From Balneolaceae bacterium UBA1514 (GTDB lineage: Bacteria > Bacteroidota > Rhodothermia > Balneolales > Balneolaceae): DNA of 5,360 bases. Where the stretch lies: assembly GCA_002323515.1 (NCBI GenBank), contig DCQQ01000011.1:37646-43005 (forward strand). The letters are read 5' to 3'. Under the pieces are notes generated by a model. The model saw only the letters and a list, made by a program, of their open reading frames with translations. It did no database searches and was not told the DNA's origin. Shown here piece after piece: positions 1 to 5,360 of the stretch. Position 1 is the first letter of the stretch, and every line of letters begins with the position of its first letter. The translations under genes and the position numbers were made by a program.

Positions 1-356
1 ATAACTGCATCCATATTCACCACTGCAGGTTGCATCTGGATAATGAGTGTTTTTTGCTCAAGTACAGTTACTTCAACGGATTCATACCCAATGAACCTTG
101 CCACTAGTGTAACTGGTAATGTGGGTGCTGTTATCTCAAACGCTCCATCAGTATTGGTAATAGTCCCTGTATACGTATCCTTAATTATTAGATGCGCAGC
201 TGGTAACGCTTCACCCGTTTGAGCATCTACAATAGTCCCTTCTAATTTGACCTTATCCAATACTGTTGACGCAATAGCCCACTGGGTTGGTATTAGTAAG
301 GCTATGAGTTGAGTAATAATGCCAATTAAAACAGCTTTTTTTAAATAAGAAGACAT
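1..356 (-). CDS. N-terminus of a probable TonB-dependent outer-membrane receptor with CarboxypepD_reg-like domain (partial)
   Basis: The gene reads leftward from an ATG at 356-354 and stays open to the window edge, giving 118 codons plus two bases. Residues 1-29 form a signal peptide: lysines at 6-7, a long hydrophobic stretch, and a signal peptidase I type AIA site at 27-29. Residues about 37-110 match the beta-sandwich carboxypeptidase-regulatory-like domain (PF13715 type): LEGTIVDAQTGEALPAA (38-54), TNTDGAFEI (67-75) and a GYESVEV strand (90-96). In Bacteroidota this domain most often precedes the plug of TonB-dependent receptors, and the VVNMDAV stretch at 112-118 lies where the TonB box or plug would begin. 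The barrel is not visible, so another exported protein with the same domain remains possible. It is divergent from the operon at 727 and could import the glycan that the operon uses, but that is inference from position only. Confidence 0.75.
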   Translation of the reverse strand, partial: MSSYLKKAVLIGIITQLIALLIPTQWAIASTVLDKVKLEGTIVDAQTGEALPAAHLIIKDTYTGTITNTDGAFEITAPTLPVTLVARFIGYESVEVTVLEQKTLIIQMQPAVVNMDAV

Positions 357-375
357 GTATAGATAGGTTTAAAAT

Positions 376-410
376 CAAAAATAAATGTAGACTAATTATA
401 CCTATTTCAA
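376..410 (-). promoter_or_regulatory. Candidate Bacteroidota promoter for the receptor gene
   Basis: On the minus strand, TATTTTTG (383-376) fits the Bacteroidota -7 consensus TAnnTTTG. A TTG (410-408) lies 24 bases upstream, slightly further than the usual spacing for the -33 element. The -7 box ends 19 bases before the ATG, leaving a very short leader. A TATAAT on the same strand (400-395) is an alternative -10 but lacks a good -35. The region is AT-rich, so chance matches are likely. Confidence 0.25.
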
Positions 411-434
411 CACGAATAGTTTCACATAAATATT

Positions 435-455
435 CAACTCAACCCGGTTGAATTG
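435..455. promoter_or_regulatory. 21-bp imperfect inverted repeat, possible repressor operator
   Basis: The left arm CAACTCAACC (435-444) and right arm GGTTGAATTG (446-455) flank a single central C. Nine of ten base pairs match, with a perfect inner five (CAACC/GGTTG). An odd-length palindrome of about 20 bp between divergent genes is the form expected of an operator for a dimeric regulator such as a LacI or GntR family protein. It lies 79 bases before the minus-strand ATG and about 270 bases before the plus-strand ATG, so it is better placed to control the receptor gene. No regulator gene is in the window. It could also fold as a hairpin if transcribed. Confidence 0.4.
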
Positions 456-491
456 GCCTAATACAGACAACAGTTTAATCAAATAGCCTAT

Positions 492-614
492 TTATTTAGC
501 ACCCGAAAGGTAGGCACTACTAGCTTTTGAGAGGGATAATGCTACCCGCTCAGTAAACCAAGACGGATCATCCTGAATAGTAGCTACCCATGTTTTCTCA
601 TTCTTTTGTACTCC
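492..614 (-). pseudogene. Possible remnant: C-terminal fragment of an unidentified gene
   Basis: On the minus strand a frame is open from just after a TAA (617-615) to a TAA at 494-492, giving 40 codons with no ATG, GTG or TTG near the beginning. The translation looks protein-like, with balanced composition: segments such as EKTWVATIQDDPSWF (residues 6-20) and TERVALSLSKASSAYLSGAK (21-40), then the stop. This is what the 3' end of a gene would look like after its 5' part was lost or decayed. I do not recognise the family. A 40-codon open frame can occur by chance, so confidence is low. Confidence 0.22.
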
Positions 615-726
615 TTAGTATTGTACTATACATCGCTGTACATCTGAGTCTAAACGTAGGATTTCGGTTTCTTTTTAACTCTATTGCTTGCATATTCCCG
701 AATCAATTAAGTAACACATCTGTAGT

Positions 727-2529
727 ATGGTCTTACAAACACTAGATTGGTGGATTATCGGGATATTTTTCATAATTCTTTTGACTATTGGTTGGGTAGC
801 CTCACAATCAGCGGGTAAAAACACTTCTGAGTATTTTCTTGGGGGACGTTCTATGCCCTGGTGGTTATTGGGTATATCAATGGTAGCCACCACTTTTTCA
901 GCAGACACCCCAAATCTAGTGGCTGGATTAGTTCGTGAAGGTGGAGTGGCCAACAACTGGGCTTGGTGGGCATTTCTTATAACTGGTATGGTCACTGTTT
1001 TCATTTATGCAAAGTTATGGCGCCGATCCGAAGTTGTAACGGACTTGGGTCTGTATGAACTTCGCTATGGCGGTAAAGAAGCTTCGTTTCTTCGCGGTTT
1101 CCGGGCACTGTATTTAGGTATTTTCTTTAACTGCTTAATTATGGGGACCGTTACCTTAGCCGGAATTAAAATTGGTTCTATCATGTTGGGTTTAGAACCC
1201 TGGGTTATTGTACTTTCAATTTCCGTTATTGTAGTCCTTTATTCTTCTTTAGGGGGGATTAAAGGGGTTATTTGGGCTGATTTTTTCCAGTTTGGAATTG
1301 CTATGACTGGGGCTTTTTATGCCGCCTACATTGTATTACAAGAACCAGAAATTGGGGGGTTACATGCCTTGATAACACATCCAGATGTTGTCCCAAAATT
1401 GAATCTTATTCCCGATCTTAGTGATACCTCATTACTGCTTACTTTATTTATCATCCCCATAGCAGTCCAATGGTGGGCAGTGTGGTATCCTGGCTCAGAA
1501 CCAGGCGGTGGGGGCTATATTGCACAGCGAATGCTAGCCGCTAAAGATGAAGAAAATGCTATTGGCGCTAGTTTACTCTTTAACGTCGCACATTATGCGC
1601 TTCGCCCATGGCCATGGATTATTGTGGCTCTCGCATCTATCGTTATCTATCCAGATTTAGCCTCAATAAAAACAGAGTTCCCTAACATAAAAGAGCAATA
1701 TCTGGGTGATGATATTGCCTATCCGGCTATGCTAACCAAGCTAGGCACAGGATGGTTAGGTCTGGTTGTTGCCTCACTCATAGCAGCCATTATGTCTACC
1801 CTTAGCACCCATTTAAATTGGGGCGCATCATACTTAGTGAATGACTTTTACAAGCGCTTTGTCCGTCCCCATTCAAGTGAAAAACACTTGGTTGCTATGG
1901 GTCGATGGACCACCGCTGGCTTGATGATTTTATCAGCAATCATGGCGACGACCATCTTAGAAAATGCAACTCAAGCCTTTGACATACTTCTTTTATCTGG
2001 AGCAGGATCGGGTGCTATTTATTTGTTGCGCTGGTTTTGGTGGCGAATTAACGCTTGGACTGAAATTGTGGCGATGGCCTCGGCTACCATCATGGCTTTT
2101 GTGTTAGTCCTATTCGTTCCTGATGCATGGTTAGAAACCTCTCTATTGGACGCTGCAGCGGTTAAACTGCTCATCGCCGTAAGCTTTACTAGCTTGGTAT
2201 GGATTGCTACTACCTATCTGACTAAACCAGAAAGTATGAAAACCCTCATTCGATTTTACGAACAAGTGCAGCCAGGTGGGCCAGGATGGAAAAAAGTTAT
2301 AGATGCGGCGGAAAAACAAGGCATTCTATTTTCTAAAGAACAAAAGGGATGGGACTTACCCCAAAGTCTTCTTAGCGTAGCTTTGGGAACATTAGGTATT
2401 TATGCCGCCTTGTTTTCTACTGGTAACTTTATTTATGGGAAATGGGCTTGGGGCCTCGGGCTGATGTTCATTAGTTTGACCAGTAGTTTTTTAGTAATTC
2501 GGCTTTGGAATCAATTAAAAATTAACTAA
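727..2529 (+). CDS. Sodium:solute symporter (SSS family, SGLT-like), probable amino-sugar importer
   Basis: This 600-residue inner-membrane protein has about 13-14 hydrophobic segments and the marks of the SSS (SLC5-like) family. These include the first-helix region LDWWIIGIFF (6-15), the SEYFLGGRSMPWW stretch (34-46), SMVATTFSAD (51-60) on helix 1, SSLGGIKGVIWADFFQ (173-188), and the helix 8 segment AAIMSTLSTHLN (353-364). By comparison with vSGLT, A54 and F57 on one side and A354, S357 and T358 on the other would form the Na2 sodium site, so sodium-driven uptake is expected. The loop ending in FYEQVQPGGPGW (510-521) and a last pair of helices are familiar from the longer Bacteroidota members. 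The ATG at 727 is the first possible start, because TAA lies in frame at 712-714; there is no Shine-Dalgarno sequence. Substrate cannot be read from sequence; the GH109 and kinase neighbours suggest N-acetylhexosamine, most likely GalNAc. It is first in the operon, 9 bases ahead of the next gene. Confidence 0.93.
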   Translation: MVLQTLDWWIIGIFFIILLTIGWVASQSAGKNTSEYFLGGRSMPWWLLGISMVATTFSADTPNLVAGLVREGGVANNWAWWAFLITGMVTVFIYAKLWRRSEVVTDLGLYELRYGGKEASFLRGFRALYLGIFFNCLIMGTVTLAGIKIGSIMLGLEPWVIVLSISVIVVLYSSLGGIKGVIWADFFQFGIAMTGAFYAAYIVLQEPEIGGLHALITHPDVVPKLNLIPDLSDTSLLLTLFIIPIAVQWWAVWYPGSEPGGGGYIAQRMLAAKDEENAIGASLLFNVAHYALRPWPWIIVALASIVIYPDLASIKTEFPNIKEQYLGDDIAYPAMLTKLGTGWLGLVVASLIAAIMSTLSTHLNWGASYLVNDFYKRFVRPHSSEKHLVAMGRWTTAGLMILSAIMATTILENATQAFDILLLSGAGSGAIYLLRWFWWRINAWTEIVAMASATIMAFVLVLFVPDAWLETSLLDAAAVKLLIAVSFTSLVWIATTYLTKPESMKTLIRFYEQVQPGGPGWKKVIDAAEKQGILFSKEQKGWDLPQSLLSVALGTLGIYAALFSTGNFIYGKWAWGLGLMFISLTSSFLVIRLWNQLKIN

Positions 2530-2538
2530 TACATTACG

Positions 2539-3930
2539 ATGGATCGAAAAACCTTTATGAAAAAAAGTTCGCTTGCAGGACTCGCCGGGGTACTCGGCAC
2601 AGGGGCAACAACCGAGGCAACAAATACATTAACCCGTGGGGGGAGTGCAGCTAGCACTTTCAAAAAAGGCGCTAATGATCATATTCAAATTGGTTTTATA
2701 GGAACAGGTCTTCGTGGACGAAATCATGTAAATAACCTACTGGACCATCCGAAGGTGAAGTGCGTGGCTATTTGTGATATTGATCTGGATGCTATTGATC
2801 GAGCTTCGAAAATTATTGAGGCTAAGGGGCAGCCCAAACCCACCATATATAGCGACCACGAACGAGCCTATGAGGATATGCTCGCGAAGGAGAATTTGGA
2901 TGCGGTAGTAATCGCAACCAATTGGAGATGGCATACGCCTATGTCACTAGCTGCGATGGAAGCGGAAGTGTATGTTGGGGTAGAAGTGTCTGGGGCATTT
3001 TCTGTGGACGAGTGCTGGGAGTTGGTGCGCACACATGAGCGTACGGGTACTCACCTAATGTTTATGGAAAATGTGAATTATCGCAGAGACGTAATGGCTG
3101 TGCGTAATATGATTCGGAATAATGTATTTGGGGAGTTACTGCATTTCCGGGGTGGATACCAGCATGATTTGCGTACAGTAAAGTTCAATGACGGTCAGGG
3201 TGGGCTGCTGTACGGGGAAGGATCCTATGGGGAAGCTCGTTGGCGTACCGAGCATTCGCTACAGCGTAACGGAGAATTGTACCCTACGCATGGACTAGGA
3301 CCGATTGCCACATGGATGGATATGAATAGAGGGAACAGACTCACAAGTTTGACCTCGCATGCGACCAAAGCTAGGTCGCTTAAACATTTTGCGAAACAGC
3401 ATCCCGATGGAGGACCTAATCACCCTTATGCAACTAAAGAATGGAAACTGGGTGATGTTGTTACCTCCACCCTCACGACGGCCCGAGGAGAAACGATTAT
3501 TCTAACCCACGACACAAATTTACCTCGACCTTATTCCCTTGGTTTTAGAATACAGGGAGTGCAAGGCTTGGCCGAATTTGACTATTATACCCAGCGCGTT
3601 CACATCGAAGGCGTTTCAGAAAATCACCGCTGGGATGCTGGATCTGAATGGTTTGACAAGTACGATCATCCCCTATGGAAGCAGTATAGGGAAGAAGCTG
3701 CAAATTCCGGGCATGGAGGTATGGACTTCTTCTTAGATCGAGCCTTCATTGAAAGTGTTAGGAGGCAGGTTGCGCCTGTGATTGATGTATATGATGGGGC
3801 CGTGATGCGGGTCGTCACCCCATTATCCGAGCGTTCAATTGCCGAGGGTGGTGCTCCGCAGGAAATACCTGATTTCACCCAAGGTGCATGGATGCATCGC
3901 GCACCTATATTTGGCCTAGGGGATCTCTAA
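2539..3930 (+). CDS. GH109-type alpha-N-acetylgalactosaminidase (Gfo/Idh/MocA fold, NAD-dependent)
   Basis: The 463-residue product belongs to glycoside hydrolase family 109, whose members remove terminal alpha-linked GalNAc by an oxidation-elimination-addition-reduction cycle with a tightly bound NAD. Residues 1-30 look like a Tat-type leader (DRKTFMKKSSLAG), but with RK instead of twin arginine. The Rossmann domain starts at IGFIGTGLRGRNH (51-63, GxGxxG), and D80 in AICDID should bind the adenosine ribose, favouring NAD. EVSGA (149-153) stands where sugar dehydrogenases of the fold carry the EKP catalytic lysine motif. GH109-like blocks follow: ENVNYRRDVMAV (177-188), GGYQHDLR (205-212), RNGELYPTHGLGP (243-255), HDTNLPRPYSLGF (324-336), DKYDHPLWKQY (373-383), GHGGMDFF (391-398), and GGAP...PDFTQGAW near the end. 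Length is normal for the family. M7 is an alternative start but would shorten the leader. Expected location is the periplasm if the leader works. Activity on blood-group-A-like or mucin glycans is possible but unproven. Confidence 0.92.
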   Translation: MDRKTFMKKSSLAGLAGVLGTGATTEATNTLTRGGSAASTFKKGANDHIQIGFIGTGLRGRNHVNNLLDHPKVKCVAICDIDLDAIDRASKIIEAKGQPKPTIYSDHERAYEDMLAKENLDAVVIATNWRWHTPMSLAAMEAEVYVGVEVSGAFSVDECWELVRTHERTGTHLMFMENVNYRRDVMAVRNMIRNNVFGELLHFRGGYQHDLRTVKFNDGQGGLLYGEGSYGEARWRTEHSLQRNGELYPTHGLGPIATWMDMNRGNRLTSLTSHATKARSLKHFAKQHPDGGPNHPYATKEWKLGDVVTSTLTTARGETIILTHDTNLPRPYSLGFRIQGVQGLAEFDYYTQRVHIEGVSENHRWDAGSEWFDKYDHPLWKQYREEAANSGHGGMDFFLDRAFIESVRRQVAPVIDVYDGAVMRVVTPLSERSIAEGGAPQEIPDFTQGAWMHRAPIFGLGDL

Positions 3931-3937
3931 ACTTCCT

Positions 3938-4876
3938 ATGCAATCCATCTCACTGGTCATTCTTGCAGCAGGTTTAGGTAGCCGGTACGGAGGCCAAAAA
4001 CAAACCGATGGCCTAGGACCGAATCAAGAAAGCTTGCTCGACTACGCAATTTATGACGGATTAATGGCCGGTTTTACTCAGATCGTTTTTGTGGTTCGAG
4101 AATCGATGATGCCTAGCTTCAAAGAAGCACTAGAAGCTAGATGGGGCAGCTATAGGAACAAGTACTATCCCGAAGCTTGTTTTGAGTGCGTATTACAAAA
4201 GATGGACGATCTACCAGAGGGTTGTGAATGGCCGGTGGAGCGTACAAAACCGTGGGGAACGGCACATGCTCTTTGGGCTGCTCGCAAATGTATCCATGAA
4301 CCCTTTGCCATGATTAATGCCGACGATTTTTATGGGCGTGACACTTTCCTACGTATTGCCCAACACTTAACAACGCTAGACAACCATTCCTTGGACGCCT
4401 GTTTAGTTGGATATCCAATAACTCGTACACTTTCGAAAAATGGTTCTGTCTCTAGAGGTATTTGTGAAATTAGGGGTAGCAATCTAAGCCGAATCGTTGA
4501 GCGAACCAACATAGAAACCGATGGAGCCTCTATTTGGTACAAAGAAAATGAAACCGTTCAACTTTTAGATGGTACCGAAATTGTTTCAATGAACTTAATA
4601 GGATTTAGTTCATTAATTTTTACGGTACTTGAAGATCTTTTAACCAATTTTTTCACCGAACAAATTGAGGGAATGAATCCTCAGCAACTCTCAGCGGAAT
4701 GCTATATTCCTAGCGCACTACAGTCCTGTATCGAACGAGGTCTTTCGGTTCCGGTACTCGAGAGTAATTCTGTCTGGTTTGGAGTTACCTATCCGGATGA
4801 TGCGCCCGTGGTATGCGATGAGCTGCTGGATTTAGTAAAAGAAGGGGCTTACCCAACACCCCTTTGGACGCAATAA
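3938..4876 (+). CDS. Sugar-1-phosphate nucleotidylyltransferase (NTP transferase fold), probable UDP-HexNAc-forming
   Basis: The 312-residue cytoplasmic protein has the nucleotidyltransferase fold. The N-terminal signature LAAGLGSRYGGQKQ (9-22) holds the glycine-rich loop, R16 and K21 that grip the NTP phosphates. KPWGTAHAL (104-112) is the base-binding loop. INADDFYG (126-133) supplies the metal-binding aspartate. NGSVSRGICEI (168-178), VSMNLIGF (216-223) and a WFGVTYPDD block (280-288) complete a pattern I associate with a Bacteroidota subfamily usually next to an aminoglycoside-phosphotransferase-like kinase. Here it starts 7 bases after the GH109 gene and ends 3 bases before a NahK-like kinase, so the likely reaction is HexNAc-1-phosphate + UTP giving UDP-HexNAc + PPi. 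Nucleotide and sugar choice are inferred from neighbours. It is longer than MurU-type enzymes (about 220 aa) and lacks the left-handed beta-helix acetyltransferase domain of GlmU. There is no Shine-Dalgarno sequence. Confidence 0.85.
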   Translation: MQSISLVILAAGLGSRYGGQKQTDGLGPNQESLLDYAIYDGLMAGFTQIVFVVRESMMPSFKEALEARWGSYRNKYYPEACFECVLQKMDDLPEGCEWPVERTKPWGTAHALWAARKCIHEPFAMINADDFYGRDTFLRIAQHLTTLDNHSLDACLVGYPITRTLSKNGSVSRGICEIRGSNLSRIVERTNIETDGASIWYKENETVQLLDGTEIVSMNLIGFSSLIFTVLEDLLTNFFTEQIEGMNPQQLSAECYIPSALQSCIERGLSVPVLESNSVWFGVTYPDDAPVVCDELLDLVKEGAYPTPLWTQ

Positions 4877-4879
4877 GCT

Positions 4880-5360
4880 ATGTCAATAAAAAAAAGATCA
4901 TCGTCAGAGCTAATACATAAAGTACACTCCTTCATACCTGAGGTACTGGTTAATGAACTTGAGGTGCAGCAACTAGGGCTTGGTCACATTCATGAAAGTT
5001 ACCTCATTCAACATTCAGGCACACCAACCTGGATTCTTCAAAGAATTAACACACAGGTTTTCACCAAGCCCAAACAGGTTGAAAAAAATCACCACACCCT
5101 AGTTGATTTATTCAAAAGGAAATCCATAGATGCGCTAGGGATTCAACTACCTGAAGTGGTACCCTACTCGGCTCAGAGCCTATATTATTGGGATGCAGAC
5201 TATCAGCCTTGGCGACTGTATACCTTTTATAGTGAGCATATTTGTTATGAATATTGCTCTTCGCTTGAGATTGCTCGAAAGGCTGGTAAAGCATTTGGTC
5301 GGTTTTCACGAGTGCTTAATAAACCTGATAATGAACCGGAAAAGCATCATCCAGAAAGAG
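4880..5360 (+). CDS. N-acetylhexosamine 1-kinase (NahK)-like, APH-fold sugar kinase (partial, 5' end)
   Basis: The frame starts with ATG 3 bases after the preceding stop and stays open to the right edge, giving 160 codons and one extra base. GLGHIHESYLI (33-43) is the nucleotide-loop block corresponding to G-x-INDTY in NahK-like kinases. WILQRINTQVF (51-61) matches the LQRIN stretch typical of that group. PWRLYTFYSE (110-119) and ARKAGKAFGRFSRVL (132-146) follow in the expected order. The catalytic HxD region and the metal-binding DxD lie beyond the window, so completeness cannot be judged. NahK enzymes phosphorylate GlcNAc or GalNAc at C1 with ATP; beside a GH109 and a nucleotidylyltransferase, GalNAc is the favoured substrate. 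AmgK, an anomeric kinase of cell-wall recycling, is a relative, but the LQRIN and G-x-I-x-x-x-Y pattern fits NahK better. Eight adenines at 4888-4895, codons 3-6, could allow slippage. Confidence 0.82.
   Translation, partial: MSIKKRSSSELIHKVHSFIPEVLVNELEVQQLGLGHIHESYLIQHSGTPTWILQRINTQVFTKPKQVEKNHHTLVDLFKRKSIDALGIQLPEVVPYSAQSLYYWDADYQPWRLYTFYSEHICYEYCSSLEIARKAGKAFGRFSRVLNKPDNEPEKHHPER

Larger units (their letters stand above)
357..726. other. Divergent intergenic region
   Basis: These 370 bases lie between two genes that point away from each other, so promoters for both must be here or just inside. I can support a 21-bp imperfect palindrome (435-455), one weak promoter candidate for the minus-strand gene (376-410), and a start-less open stretch on the minus strand (492-614). 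I see no tRNA, no convincing riboswitch, no CRISPR repeat and no insertion-sequence ends. I could not find a clean TAnnTTTG or sigma70-like promoter for the plus-strand operon. An in-frame TAA at 712-714 shows that the operon's first gene does not start further upstream. Confidence 0.7.
727..5360 (+). other. Probable four-gene operon for GalNAc uptake and salvage to a UDP-sugar
   Basis: Four same-strand genes are separated by only 9, 7 and 3 bases, with no room for promoters or terminators between them. Symporter, GH109 glycosidase, nucleotidylyltransferase and C1-kinase fit a single route: release, import, phosphorylation at C1 and activation. The operon continues past the right edge. Co-transcription is inferred from spacing; the pathway is inferred from the families. 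Confidence 0.8.

Noticed and set aside
521..540. TAGCTTTTG (521-529) and GATAAT (535-540) as promoter elements for the operon
   Set aside because: The first has one base too many for TAnnTTTG and no TTG at proper spacing; the second lacks a -35. Both are also nearly 200 bases from the ATG.
616..628. Short inverted repeat TAGTA-TTG-TACTA
   Set aside because: A 5-bp stem of mostly A-T pairs is too weak to be a terminator or a convincing operator.
681..1004. A 107-codon open frame on the minus strand starting inside the symporter gene
   Set aside because: It is antisense to the symporter's well-conserved N-terminal helices, shows no recognisable domain, and its composition is what the opposite strand of that gene would give.
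2737..2934. A 65-codon minus-strand frame inside the GH109 gene
   Set aside because: It lies wholly opposite the conserved Rossmann domain, has no recognisable motif, and has no independent support.
3539..3878. Small open frames overlapping the GH109 gene (plus 3539-3736 and minus 3666-3878)
   Set aside because: Both overlap strongly conserved GH109 blocks in other frames and have no domain or signal of their own.
2539..3930. A plain sugar dehydrogenase of the Gfo/Idh/MocA family
   Set aside because: The catalytic EKP motif is replaced by EVSGA and the protein has the full set of GH109 blocks, so glycosidase is the better call.
4330..4542. A 70-codon minus-strand frame inside the nucleotidylyltransferase gene
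   Set aside because: It is antisense to conserved motifs, with no recognisable product.
5112..5309. A 65-codon minus-strand frame inside the kinase gene
   Set aside because: The plus strand here encodes recognisable NahK-like sequence that continues to the window edge; the antisense frame is a by-product.
3938..5360. An AmgK-MurU cell-wall recycling pair
   Set aside because: The gene order is similar, but the kinase has the LQRIN and G-x-I-x-x-x-Y pattern of NahK, the transferase is much longer than MurU, and the neighbouring GH109 gene points to GalNAc. It is kept only as a weaker alternative.

Overview
The window looks like a stretch of a Bacteroidota chromosome. The reasons are a TonB-receptor-type protein that starts with a carboxypeptidase-regulatory-like domain, an SGLT-type sodium symporter and a Gfo/Idh/MocA-fold glycosidase with a Tat-like leader side by side, no Shine-Dalgarno sequences in front of the genes, and a moderate GC content. 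The sequence does not let me name a genus.

Layout: (1) 1-356, minus strand: the first 118 codons of an exported protein with a CarboxypepD_reg-like domain, probably a TonB-dependent outer-membrane receptor; the rest lies beyond the left edge. (2) 357-726: a 370-base divergent intergenic region. It holds a 21-bp imperfect palindrome (435-455), a weak Bacteroidota-type promoter candidate for the minus-strand gene, and a 40-codon open stretch without a start codon (492-614, minus) that may be the leftover 3' end of a lost gene. (3) 727-5360, plus strand: four tightly packed genes with gaps of 9, 7 and 3 bases, almost certainly one operon: a sodium:solute symporter (600 aa), a GH109-type alpha-N-acetylgalactosaminidase (463 aa), a sugar-1-phosphate nucleotidylyltransferase (312 aa), and the first 160 codons of an N-acetylhexosamine 1-kinase (NahK)-like kinase that runs off the right edge.

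Taken together the operon reads as an amino-sugar scavenging pathway. The GH109 enzyme would release GalNAc from alpha-linked glycans, the symporter would import it, the kinase would phosphorylate it at C1, and the nucleotidylyltransferase would turn the 1-phosphate into a UDP-sugar. This is a salvage-to-nucleotide-sugar route, not the usual 6-phosphate catabolic route (NagA/AgaA, NagB/AgaS). No deacetylase, isomerase or aldolase is present in the window. The family calls are well supported by motifs; the exact sugar and the pathway link are inferred from gene order. The divergent receptor could supply the outer-membrane step, but nothing visible proves that it belongs to the same system.

I do not see a wholly new system. 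The most notable points are the GH109-to-UDP-HexNAc gene set, the non-canonical RK Tat-like leader of the GH109 protein, the intergenic palindrome, and the orphan coding fragment.
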